Notes: generated from the sequence alone by a model not told the origin. DNA of 8,340 nucleotides from Nostoc sp. CHAB 5715 (GCF_020829685.1 NZ_JAIVFR010000241.1:1-8340), one strand, 5' to 3'; shown: positions 1 through 6,448, counted from the stretch's first letter. Numbers and translations: made by a program.

Positions 1-36
1 AACTGATGTTTCAAGTTACCAAGTAGTTGCTTAACG

Positions 37-104
37 AGAAAACCAGGTTTCAGCGTTGAAATAGATTTGTATTATTAATGTAATAATACTTAACCCGGTT
101 TTCT
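37..104. repeat. Nested inverted repeats at left edge
   Basis: Two stem-loops lie one inside the other. The outer arms are 37-49 and 92-104, 13 bp with one mismatch (agaaaaccaggtt against aacccggttttct). The inner arms are 70-77 and 81-88, TATTATTA and TAATAATA, a perfect 8-bp stem with a 3-nt loop. Gene-like sequence is absent from positions 1-116. The outer arms resemble the 'gagaaaccgggttt' repeats frequent in cyanobacterial intergenic DNA, which is recollection rather than a search. It may be the end of a small non-coding mobile repeat that truncated the neighbouring ATPase fragment, or simply an intergenic repeat. Confidence 0.6.
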
Positions 105-116
105 GTTCCAATGGTA

Positions 117-485
117 CTAATACCCCTCAATTAGACAAATCACTCGCGGCATGACAAAATCAGGTGCAAACCGCAGATTGTACTGTGCGATCGTTTCAAT
201 ACTGTTGTGGCGCTCAAATTCCTGGTACCGCAATTCCATCTCTTCAACCAAGTAATCAAGCAAGTTAGCGGTAGATTGTGCATCACGCGCAACTGGGGCA
301 ACAAGATGAGGTAGCCCGTCAAATTTACCAAAGGTCACACGCTTAACATCCGAAAGTGCCAACCGAACAACAGAAGGGGGATATCGTCGCACCAAATACA
401 AAATTGCTGCTTTCTCAAATTGCGACTTCCCACCCCGCGTCCGCCCACCACCCAAGATATGAGTCACGTTGTCGCTATAAAGCAA
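117..485 (-). pseudogene. Fragment of FtsK/SpoIIIE-type DNA-translocase ATPase
   Basis: The 122-residue frame is the core of an FtsK/SpoIIIE (HerA-FtsK) motor domain. Family members pump double-stranded DNA using ATP, in chromosome segregation or conjugation. A Walker A motif, GRTRGGKS, sits at residues 14-21. It is followed by the family pattern SDVKRVTF..FDGLPHL..PV (about 45-65) and EEMELRYQEF (81-90). The frame stops at the point where Walker B should lie: it reads RVICLIEGY then TAG, where LIDEY.D would be expected. No N-terminal part exists. The only start, TTG at 485, is inside the terminal repeat of the adjacent IS, and residues 1-3 are IS-derived. The sequence beyond the other IS end does not continue the gene; in-frame TAG lies immediately next to it. 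A full FtsK-like protein is several hundred residues long, so this is a remnant cut on both sides. It is more likely from an accessory or plasmid-type FtsK than the housekeeping one, because the Walker A is atypical (inference). Confidence 0.75.
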
Positions 486-503
486 TACGGTTCAGTTAAG
501 GCT
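476..503 (+). repeat. IS4-family left terminal inverted repeat
   Basis: This 28-bp arm begins tataaagcaatacgg and is a perfect inverted match to 1976-2003. It contains TCA at 492-494, the reverse complement of the transposase TGA stop, so the gene ends within the repeat. Its outer side abuts the FtsK-like fragment. Confidence 0.9.
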
Positions 504-675
504 AAAAAGCTGATTAGTAATGTGAAATTTCGGAGCTTTTACTCTTTGTCCGGTCCCTCTGTGTTGAGGCTTTTTAGAGCGAAACTTTGATACAGGTTTT
601 TTCACGACTCTGGGATTAATACGGTGAACACGTTCAGGTAGCAACGTATCTAAAATCTCGACAATTAACCAATCG

Positions 676-683
676 AAAAAAAA
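676..683 (-). other. Homopolymer frameshift site in transposase
   Basis: Eight A on the plus strand (T8 in the gene) fall at the point where the transposase frame must step back one base. The coding strand reads CCT TTT TTT TCG ATT GGT TAA and stops early; nine T would read PFFFDWLIVE and continue to the IS end. It is either an ordinary one-base deletion or a slippage site of the kind some IS elements use. The first lesion makes the outcome moot for this copy. Confidence 0.75.
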
Positions 684-1328
684 GGTAATTCTTCGGTCTG
701 TAAGTCTTGAAATTTAGGAATAGCACGACGAATGACTCGTAATGTACCTGTAAAACTCAAGCGTAATGGTGGAACCCCAGCAGTAGTTGCAGCTTGAAAC
801 ATTAACACTCGTACTGACCAATGAGCTAACAACCAACCATAAATTTCTTGCACTACTTCTCGTGGTTTTTGAGAACGAACGTGAGTTTTACGCCCTAACA
901 GGTGAATTTTTAACTCATCAAGGGTATTTTCGACTTCCCATCGTTGATGATATTCTTTGGCTAACATTTCTGCCGGAAATTTTTTAATGTCTAATAAGCT
1001 AGTGATTAAGCGATAAGTAAGTTGTTCAGCAGCGTTTTCCGGATGCTCAATTGTGTATTCAATAACTCTTACCAAGAGTGGCTGACAACCTTTTTTTCGG
1101 AGTTTTCCTGAAGGATTAATATATGACAAATAAGAGCCATCTTCTAAGGGCTTCTCCCGCATAAATTTTACATTTGCTGGGATTCTGCCTACATAGTCGC
1201 ACCCCTGAGACACTGTTGCTCCTACCATTGCATAGGAATGTAACCCCCTATCCCACATTAACAACATTCCTGATTTCACGGAGCGTAATAATTTCAACGC
1301 TCGGGCTCGTTCTCCCATTCGATAAGGA

Positions 1329-1354
1329 CCGGAGGCGGAGCGTCTCCGGCTCCG
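1329..1354. repeat. 26-bp hairpin insertion within transposase gene
   Basis: A GC-rich 26-bp block interrupts the transposase codons for Met-Cys-Pro-Tyr-Arg. Deleting exactly 1329-1354 rejoins the frame as DALMCPYRMGERA. The block folds into a hairpin: GGAG (1331-1334) pairs with CTCC (1350-1353), followed by one G/G mismatch, a C-G pair, and GGAG (1337-1340) with CTCC (1344-1347) around a CGT loop. Size, symmetry and clean insertion match the small dispersed repeats (about 20-27 bp) described in Nostoc genomes as very small mobile repeats. Membership of a particular family was not checked. Since 26 is not a multiple of three, it frameshifts the gene. Confidence 0.8.
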
Positions 1355-1975
1355 CACATTAAGGCATCAAATATAATGTGCGTTCCTGCCTCTATCAAAA
1401 CGACCAATCTCACTTTAGGGAATGCTGCAATTGTTCCAGGACGACTGCTAGGACGACCAAAAACTCTGGTATTTTCTTCGCTATCTGGGACATCAAAACA
1501 GCTACCATCAATTACAACTATTCGTAGTCCATTTAAAAACGCTCCCAATGTTTCACCCGTTGCCATTGGTTTTACCAGCTGATGAAACAATTGGCTCATC
1601 ACCTTTGCGCCTAATCTTTGTCGAGCTTGGGTAATTGCTGATTTACAAGGGACTCGCCAATATTTGCCAACTTTTACCCATGCCACAGAAAGACCATCGA
1701 CTAAGTTTTTGAGTACATCCCGCATCGAATCTCTCGACCACAGGCTCATTGCTATTACCAGACTGACCATTAACTGCGCTGGTAGCGATCGCGTGCGTTC
1801 CTCTTCGGTTTTGGTATTAGCGATCGCCTGTTCAATTGCCGTTGCTGGAATAGCCATTTCGATTGCTTTCAGCAACTCAGTATTTTGTATATCAGGAGAC
1901 ACCAACGAAAAATCCCTCAGATGCACGGCACTTAATTTCCATTCTTGGGAACAATGCCTAATTTACATGATTTTG

Positions 1976-2003
1976 AGCCTTAACTGAACCGTATTGCTTT
2001 ATA
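1976..2003 (-). repeat. IS4-family right terminal inverted repeat
   Basis: This arm is the perfect 28-bp inverted copy of 476-503 and begins agccttaactgaaccg. It lies upstream of the transposase start. The DNA outside it (from 2004) is repeat-like and non-coding, unlike the outside of the left arm. Confidence 0.9.
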
Positions 2004-2033
2004 TAGGACTAGTATTTGACTTTTGAAATAAAT

Positions 2034-2228
2034 ATACGTAGGGGAGCAAGTGCGTTGCGGTGAATCCAGCGCTGTAGGCGGGTTTCCCGCCGTAGGCGAC
2101 TGGTGAACCCGAAGGAAGGTTCCCGACGCTCGATAGCATTCACTCGGCATCTCATAGAGAAGCGTTAGCGACTGTGCGTAGGTCTGACTCGTTAACGCTG
2201 CGCTATCCGTTGTAACAACTGGCGTTCC
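2034..2228. repeat. Palindrome-rich Nostoc-type intergenic repeat block
   Basis: This gene-free stretch between the IS and the glycosyltransferase stop is a chain of hairpins. GGCGGG-TTT-CCCGCC sits at 2077-2091. GAACC (2105-2109) can pair with GGTTC (2118-2122). AGCGTTAGCGA (2161-2171) can pair with TCGTTAACGCT (2189-2199), 11 bp with one G-T wobble and a 17-nt loop. It is clearly richer in G+C than the surrounding gaps. Blocks such as 'gtgcgttgcggtgaatcc' and 'gcgttaacgctgcgc' look like the dispersed repeats common in Nostocales genomes (from memory, unsearched). The hairpins may end glycosyltransferase transcripts, although no U-tract follows. Confidence 0.6.
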
Positions 2229-3377
2229 CTATGCTCTACGACTTAGCGGTAGAGGTCGTTGTGCTAAAACTTCTTTATAGAGGTCTTCGAGCAGAGTAAT
2301 ATTTTTACTAAGGGTATAGCGGTCTAATACACGCTGTCTGGCTTTTTGCCCCAGTAAGGTTGTTAACTCTGGATGGTCTTGCAACACTGGCAAGAGAGTT
2401 CTTAATTGCGATCGCGCTGTTTTAGTATTAATAACTACACCTGCGCCCTTTTCCAATACTTCTCCATCAGCACCCACGTCTGTTGCTAAACAAGCCAACC
2501 CACATGACATTCCTTCTAACAGAGATAGGGACAAACCCTCTACCAATGAAGGCAAAATAAATACATCTGCGCCCCGCAAAATCTCAATGCGCCGGTCTTC
2601 ATCAGCGACAAATCCCAACCAGATAATGCCGTATTCTAAACCATAAAACTGCTCTAAGGAAGACTTCAAAGGGCCATCGCCAACAATTAGCAACTTAGTA
2701 CCAGGCCCCATTGCCGACTGCTTCCAAGCCCGGAGGAGGGCTTCGACATTTTTCTCTGGTGCTATCCGGCCCTGATAGACAAACAAACGTTCGGCTTTAA
2801 ATTCTGTTTTGACTTGAGAAAATCCTGGAGAATACTTAACGGTATCAACACCGTTGGGAATTACGGCTATATTTTCTTTCCTCACACCCATCCCTGCCAA
2901 TAATTCTCGCTGGATTTGGGAAAATACAATCACGCGATCGTAGTTAACTAAAAAAGGTGCGTAGAGCTGATAAGCCAAAAGTTGTGTTCCTGATATCAGC
3001 TTTGCTCCCTTGCCAGCAAACGGTGTGTGAAAAGTGGCAATAAGGGGCAACCTCAGTTCCTCACAGATTTCTGGTAGAAAAAAGTCTAGAGGAGATAGCG
3101 TCAAGGAAGCATGGACTATATCTGGCTTGATTTTCCGCAACGACTCCGTTAAAACTTTGGTCGCTTTAAAAGTGGGAATTGTGTAAACCTGGGACTTGTA
3201 AATAAAAGGCAGAGAAACTTCTCGAAGATTTGGCCAATTGTCAGGTTCAGACTCTTCCTGGGCGAAGTGAAGAAAGCTAACTTGATGTCCCCTATCTAGC
3301 AAGGCATTTGTAATTTCTCGACTGTAGGTGACATTGCCGCAAAAGGGTGATTTTTTTCCAATCCAGGCTATACGCAT
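2229..3377 (-). CDS. GT4-family glycosyltransferase
   Basis: A 382-residue glycosyltransferase of the GT-B fold, family 4. It transfers a sugar from an activated nucleotide-sugar donor with retention of configuration. The N-terminal Rossmann half starts with MRIAWIGKKSPFCGNVTYSREI, where the GNVTY loop corresponds to the acceptor-side glycine loop, and contains DIVHASL (86-92) and FHTPFAGKG (116-124). The donor-binding half has PNGVDTVKYSP (174-184), YQGRIAPEKNVEALL (201-215), LLIVGDGPL (229-237) and ADVFILPSLVEGLSLSLLEGMSCG (270-293). The last holds the GT4 E-x7-E pair (E280, E288). There is no signal peptide or membrane helix, so it is cytosolic or membrane-peripheral. The acceptor is not shown by the sequence. 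Single GT4 enzymes of this size in cyanobacteria include the digalactosyldiacylglycerol synthase DgdA, a possible but unproven identity; polysaccharide or glycolipid synthesis is the alternative. Start is ATG at 3377 with no strong ribosome-binding site. It stands alone, 353 bp from the upstream MFS gene. Confidence 0.92.
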   Translation of the reverse strand: MRIAWIGKKSPFCGNVTYSREITNALLDRGHQVSFLHFAQEESEPDNWPNLREVSLPFIYKSQVYTIPTFKATKVLTESLRKIKPDIVHASLTLSPLDFFLPEICEELRLPLIATFHTPFAGKGAKLISGTQLLAYQLYAPFLVNYDRVIVFSQIQRELLAGMGVRKENIAVIPNGVDTVKYSPGFSQVKTEFKAERLFVYQGRIAPEKNVEALLRAWKQSAMGPGTKLLIVGDGPLKSSLEQFYGLEYGIIWLGFVADEDRRIEILRGADVFILPSLVEGLSLSLLEGMSCGLACLATDVGADGEVLEKGAGVVINTKTARSQLRTLLPVLQDHPELTTLLGQKARQRVLDRYTLSKNITLLEDLYKEVLAQRPLPLSRRA

Positions 3378-3452
3378 TCTTTATTTAGCTGTAAGAAAAG
3401 CAGGTTTGATCTATTACTTGTGTGTCCTTGGTGATTTTTATTTTATCTAGCT

Positions 3453-3629
3453 ATACTTGCTGGTTTTTTAGTTATTACAAATTTCCAATACAATCTATGT
3501 TTAAAAAGCCTATTTTAAGCTGATTAAACCAGTGGATTTATGGCTTTATTTATTCTACTTATAAGTTGTTAATTTATGATATTTAAACAACTTATTTTGA
3601 TTAATGTCAGATTGATATCCAGCAAGTAT
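3453..3629. repeat. 11-bp inverted arms enclosing a 10-bp stem-loop
   Basis: ATACTTGCTGG at 3453-3463 is the exact reverse complement of CCAGCAAGTAT at 3619-3629. Between them ATAAGTTGTT (3561-3570) and AACAACTTAT (3586-3595) form a perfect 10-bp stem with a 15-nt loop. The 177-bp unit has MITE-like architecture, but no target duplication is evident at its edges and no second copy is in the window. A folded leader or regulatory RNA for the downstream glycosyltransferase is an alternative. Confidence 0.4.
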
Positions 3630-3673
3630 GTGATAAATTTCCACTGACCACAGTTTACCATGAACAGAAAAGC

Positions 3674-3698
3674 TTTAAGTAAATATTAATTACTTAAA
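3674..3698 (-). terminator. Possible weak terminator after MFS gene
   Basis: TTTAAGTAA (3674-3682) and TTACTTAAA (3690-3698) form a perfect 9-bp stem with a 7-nt loop, 32 nt past the MFS stop. On the minus strand it is followed by gcttttctgtt. The stem is almost entirely A-T pairs and the U-tract is broken, so termination would be weak at best. Confidence 0.3.
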
Positions 3699-3730
3699 AT
3701 TAATGAATAATAGCTCCTGTTAGGTGATAA

Positions 3731-5368
3731 CTATTTGTGTGAGTTATACCAGGTTAATATACCTCCTAAAAAGACGATCGCAGCTAATCCCAAAAAAACT
3801 GCCTGTAATCCCACAAAGGTTTCTGCTACACCTGCTAATGCCAAAGGTAAGGAGAGAGCAATATTAATTACATTGTTTTGTAAACCAAAGACTTTACCAC
3901 GCATTTCTGGAGGTGTTTCTGTTTGAATTGCGGTTTGCATGGGAATTCCCACTAGCGCCCCAAAGATACCTAATAGCGCCACCAGTAACAAGACTAGCCA
4001 AAGTTGGGTTGTAAATACTGACAGACCAATGAGAGATGCTGCCATACCCATACAACCGTACAGACTTAGTTGGGTATAGGAGAAGCGTTGACCAAATTGA
4101 CCGAGAAGTGTTGCTCCCGCAGCGATGCCAACACCACCGGCTGCTAGTAAAAAGCCGAACTGGGAGGCTTTCATGTTGGGAATAATTTCTGCCATACGAA
4201 CGGCTAAAACAGTTAATGCTGCAAAAACAGAAAACAAGATAATCAGTTGAAGTAAGGCATTGCGGACGCGATGATTTGCTTTGAGGTAGGCAAAACCATC
4301 TCGCAAATCGGAAAATACGTGAGGGAACTCTGTATCGGGATGGTAATGTTTTTCCTTAGTTGCTAGGAGGAATAAAATTATTCCCGCGATCGCATAACTA
4401 CCACCTACTAAAAATTCTTTGCCCAAACTACCACTACCACCAATTTGCAGCCAAAGTCCATCGGCGATCGCTAACAATGGTTCCCCGACAGCAAATCCAA
4501 CAATCACCGATGCCATCATCGTTGTCGTATAAAGCGAATTTGCCGAGAGTAAATCCTGTTCTTCTACTATTAAGGGAATTGCCGCCTGTTCTGCCGGTGC
4601 AAAAAACTGCGTCAGTGTAGAAACTAAAAAAGTCACACCCAGAATGATCAAAAAACCAACTGGCAAAACTCCTATGGCTTTCCAATCATGAGTCAACCAC
4701 ATCAGAAAAGGAATTGACAAAACCAAGATGCCGCGCCAAATATTCGTTGCTACCAGCACAGCCTTTTTCGACCAACGATCAACAAACACACCAGCAACGG
4801 AACCAAACAATACGGCGGGAATCGTAAAAGCCATCATCAAGGCTGACACCCAACCACTAATACTTTGATTACTAGCCTGAAACTGAGTATTAATCAAAGC
4901 AATCATCAGCACCAAATAAACTTTATCTGCTAGTTGCGAGAAAACTTGACCACCCCAAAGAGCCAGGAAATTAGGATTTTTTAATACAGGCAAAAAGCCC
5001 TGCTTTTTGATATTTCCTGAAACAGCTTCTCCACCAGATCCATTTAATGTTGGTGGTTCTTTTTCTGGGATAGTAGCTATTGGCAAACTCTGCCCGTTAC
5101 TATCTCCTTGGGCAGTGATTAATTTGTCCTCAGATTTTGTTTCTGATTGACTTGGAATATCAGTTGTTGGGATCTGGGCTGTCCAATTTTGCTCGTTATT
5201 AGAAACGTCTTTTGGGGACATTTCTTGTCCATTTATTTGACTAGGTGTACACTTTGAAACAGCACTCAAGTGATTCCTGACTGTAGGATCTGATACCCTA
5301 TTCTGTTTTTTAGCGAGGCTTGGTGACAAAGGCAGGATTTTTTTATCCAAATCAGACGGTTGCATCAT
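3731..5368 (-). CDS. MFS transporter with long hydrophilic N-terminus
   Basis: A major facilitator superfamily permease of 545 residues, counted from ATG at 5368. After a hydrophilic Ser/Gln/Pro/Asn-rich tail of about 125 residues, the transporter begins at [26 protein letters not shown]. It shows about 12 hydrophobic segments to the C-terminus (...[16 protein letters not shown]). The loop after the second helix carries MFS motif [11 protein letters not shown]. The [13 protein letters not shown] opening resembles the exporter-like MFS_3 group (EntS-type), so efflux is plausible; no substrate can be read. Start choice: the frame is open to a TTG at 5380, but ATG codons at 5368 and 5365 are better starts, overlapping the recO end by 17 or 14 nt. 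No clear ribosome-binding site precedes them, so translation is probably coupled to recO. Two HIP1 octamers (4386, 4464) lie inside. Confidence 0.9.
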   Translation of the reverse strand: MMQPSDLDKKILPLSPSLAKKQNRVSDPTVRNHLSAVSKCTPSQINGQEMSPKDVSNNEQNWTAQIPTTDIPSQSETKSEDKLITAQGDSNGQSLPIATIPEKEPPTLNGSGGEAVSGNIKKQGFLPVLKNPNFLALWGGQVFSQLADKVYLVLMIALINTQFQASNQSISGWVSALMMAFTIPAVLFGSVAGVFVDRWSKKAVLVATNIWRGILVLSIPFLMWLTHDWKAIGVLPVGFLIILGVTFLVSTLTQFFAPAEQAAIPLIVEEQDLLSANSLYTTTMMASVIVGFAVGEPLLAIADGLWLQIGGSGSLGKEFLVGGSYAIAGIILFLLATKEKHYHPDTEFPHVFSDLRDGFAYLKANHRVRNALLQLIILFSVFAALTVLAVRMAEIIPNMKASQFGFLLAAGGVGIAAGATLLGQFGQRFSYTQLSLYGCMGMAASLIGLSVFTTQLWLVLLLVALLGIFGALVGIPMQTAIQTETPPEMRGKVFGLQNNVINIALSLPLALAGVAETFVGLQAVFLGLAAIVFLGGILTWYNSHK

Positions 5369-6338
5369 GGTTGGCAGCAAAATAAGAGTCGATCAAGGTA
5401 GCAGAGCGAATAGGGCGACCTAATTGATACTGAGCATACTGGCGTAAAATCTGTTCAACAGATAACCAGTCATGATCTCTAGCACCATCAATTTGCATTA
5501 TCTGTGGTTGTGACAGATGTTGAAGCAAAGCCAGTTCCATAGCGCCCGGACGACTAGAAATCACAGGTATTTCTTGCCGATGCACAACAACTGTTTGGGC
5601 ATGGGGCATGGGGCATGGGGCATTGGGCATCCCTTCGGCTTCGCTCAGGGCAAGTGGGAATGGAGCATTGGGTATTGGGTATTGGTCTGTTCTCATCTCC
5701 CTCATCTCCCTCATCTCCCTCATCTCCCTCATCTCCTTCTCCCCCTCTCTTCTTAAACGTTCCCAAGCTTCTAAGGAAACCGTTCCACCCGCAGGAATAC
5801 TAAATCCTACCTGCCAGTTTGGGTCTGTAAAGTTTGGCTTGAGGAGGTGTCCAGATAGGCAGCAGACTTGCACTTGCGGCGTTACTCCTGCTAACGCTAA
5901 AAGGTGAAACACTCCATGAGCCAGATGAGCCAAAACCCCAGATGCATTTGCACTAGATAACGCCTCCAACCGATGGAGATGTTCATTGAACAACTCATAA
6001 AGTTCTTCTTGGGGTTGTTCGCTCAAAGCTTGACACAAGACTATTTCTGCTAAATACTGGCCAGCAGCCAATTTTCCCAAATCTTTAGCTAAACCAGGAT
6101 AAGTTTTTAACGTCTGTGCTTGAGTAATTTTATCAAGCGATCGCCCTTTCGCAATCAATAGTTCATTCACAACAAACATACCACTTCTGCCGCCCAGGCT
6201 GGAGTTGTGCTTGCGTGCCCCTGGAGCGACTGCTCGAATTAGACCGAATTCTGGTGTCAAAATCGTCACTATTTTATCCGATTCTCCTAGCACTTGGGTT
6301 TTAAGATTAATTCCCGTTGCTTTGTAGGTTCTACTCAT
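5352..6338 (-). CDS. recO: DNA repair protein RecO with repeat-derived insert
   Basis: RecO helps load RecA onto SSB-coated single-stranded DNA in the RecFOR recombinational repair pathway, in the cytoplasm. The N-terminal OB-fold begins [20 protein letters not shown] and continues through [23 protein letters not shown] (21-43, matching the family pattern E.D.I...LT...G....A.GARK) and [16 protein letters not shown]. The helical domain follows ([14 protein letters not shown], 94-107; [14 protein letters not shown], 142-155). The C-terminal end (MELALLQHL..., [17 protein letters not shown]) is also family-typical. Residues about 199-247 are not: five EMR repeats and a Pro/Asn/Met-rich stretch encoded by tandem and palindromic repeats (5596-5744). 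Without them the protein would be about 279 residues, near the usual RecO length. The frame is kept, and conserved sequence resumes at [15 protein letters not shown], so the protein may still work. ATG at 6338 is the start. The gene overlaps the MFS start downstream and follows deoC by 110 bp. Confidence 0.93.
   Translation of the reverse strand: MSRTYKATGINLKTQVLGESDKIVTILTPEFGLIRAVAPGARKHNSSLGGRSGMFVVNELLIAKGRSLDKITQAQTLKTYPGLAKDLGKLAAGQYLAEIVLCQALSEQPQEELYELFNEHLHRLEALSSANASGVLAHLAHGVFHLLALAGVTPQVQVCCLSGHLLKPNFTDPNWQVGFSIPAGGTVSLEAWERLRREGEKEMREMREMREMREMRTDQYPIPNAPFPLALSEAEGMPNAPCPMPHAQTVVVHRQEIPVISSRPGAMELALLQHLSQPQIMQIDGARDHDWLSVEQILRQYAQYQLGRPIRSATLIDSYFAANHDATV
5596..5630. repeat. Heptamer tandem repeat (GGGGCAT type) inside recO
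   Basis: Five 7-bp units run without gaps: tgggcat, three ggggcat, then tgggcat. On the recO strand they encode part of the [11 protein letters not shown] segment. A palindromic block, cccttcgg...ctcaggg (5631-5650), follows directly, and then three more heptamer-like units (attgggt, 5667-5686). Heptamer arrays of this kind are the short tandemly repeated repetitive sequences of heterocystous cyanobacteria. Confidence 0.85.
5692..5736. repeat. Five perfect 9-bp tandem repeats in recO
   Basis: CTCATCTCC is repeated exactly five times (5692, 5701, 5710, 5719 and 5728). Read on the minus strand it encodes Glu-Met-Arg five times (RecO residues 203-217). The 9-bp unit lets copy number change without shifting the frame. 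All copies are identical, which suggests recent expansion. Confidence 0.92.
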
Positions 6339-6345
6339 TAGTTAT

Positions 6346-6446
6346 TTAGTCATTAGTCATTGGTTATTGGTCAGTAGAGACGCAATTAATCGCGTCTGTA
6401 CAATGGTCATTAGCTTCGGACAAATGACAAATGACAAAGGACAAAT
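6346..6446. repeat. Repeat-filled deoC-recO spacer
   Basis: Three repeats fill the 110-bp gap. Four TTAGTCA-like heptamers run from 6346 to 6373 (two exact, then ttggtta and ttggtca). A hairpin with arms gtagagacgc (6374-6383) and gcgtctgtac (6392-6401) pairs at nine of ten positions around an 8-nt loop. Four GACAAAT-like heptamers (6419-6446) end at the deoC stop codon. The hairpin could attenuate deoC read-through into recO, but no U-tract follows it. Confidence 0.75.
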
Positions 6447-6448
6447 GA

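Larger units (their letters stand above)
492..1926 (-). pseudogene. IS4-family transposase, doubly frameshifted
   Basis: This is a DDE transposase that would cut and paste its own element. From GTG at 1926 the first segment holds the IS4 N-terminal domain (LLKAIEMAIPATAIEQAI..., then SLPAQLMVSLVIAMSLW) and the first catalytic Asp in VVIDGSCFD. After DALMC the frame is broken by a 26-bp insertion (1329-1354). The second segment resumes at PYRMGERARALKLLRS, carries the second Asp in LLMWDRGLHSY, and has a textbook Y-2-R-3-E-6-K signature in YHQRWEVENTLDELK with the catalytic Glu. A second break lies in the A8 run at 676-683 (T8 on the coding strand). Adding one T restores 63 more residues, from FFFDWLIVEIL to TNQLFSLN, then TGA at 492-494. 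Removing 26 bp and adding one base gives exactly 470 codons (469 residues plus stop), a normal length for the family. The start is uncertain: the frame stays open upstream of GTG to a TAA at 1963-1965 without an ATG. Confidence 0.9.
476..2003 (-). mobile_element. IS4-family insertion sequence, non-autonomous
   Basis: A complete insertion sequence of about 1.5 kb is bounded by 28-bp perfect terminal inverted repeats (476-503 and 1976-2003). One transposase gene runs on the minus strand, and its reconstructed stop codon lies inside the left repeat. The outermost TATA of each repeat is itself palindromic, so it may be a 4-bp target duplication; in that case the element proper is 480-1999. No longer direct repeat flanks it. 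The family call rests on the transposase (IS4 N-terminal domain, DDE residues, Y-2-R-3-E-6-K signature). This copy cannot encode a full transposase because of two frame-breaking lesions, but its ends are intact, so it could in principle be moved by a transposase supplied elsewhere (inference). Two HIP1 octamers inside it (1785 and 1820) suggest long residence in cyanobacteria. Confidence 0.88.
3378..3730. other. AT-rich intergenic region with several inverted repeats
   Basis: No gene is visible in these 353 bp between the MFS stop and the glycosyltransferase start. Three inverted repeats are present: 11-bp arms at 3453-3463 and 3619-3629, a 10-bp stem at 3561-3570/3586-3595, and a 9-bp stem at 3674-3682/3690-3698. 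The glycosyltransferase promoter must lie here if it is transcribed alone. TATAGC at 3450-3455 (read on minus) is a possible -10, but no convincing -35 is spaced correctly. Confidence 0.6.

Noticed and set aside
117..485. The FtsK-like frame as a functional small gene
   Set aside because: Its start codon is supplied by the IS end, it has no N-terminal domain and it stops at Walker B.
787..1987. Plus-strand open frames across the IS
   Set aside because: They are antisense to the transposase, show no recognisable motif, and the minus-strand frame holds the complete DDE signature.
476..2003. A long target-site duplication around the IS
   Set aside because: Outside the terminal repeats only TATA is shared, and it is palindromic, so it cannot be told apart from the repeat itself.
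3378..3730. A tRNA or known small RNA in the long gap
   Set aside because: No cloverleaf or recognisable RNA motif was seen; only A+T-rich inverted repeats.
4434..4685. A second minus-strand frame inside the MFS gene
   Set aside because: It lies in another frame of the transporter, has no motif, and the transporter frame is continuous there.
5692..5736. Regular repeats that could suggest a CRISPR array
   Set aside because: Units are 9 bp and directly adjacent with no spacers; they are in-frame codons of recO.
5517..5907. Plus-strand open frames rich in Ser-Pro-His-Leu over the recO repeats
   Set aside because: They exist only because the tandem repeats lack stops in several frames; the minus-strand RecO frame has clear family motifs before and after.
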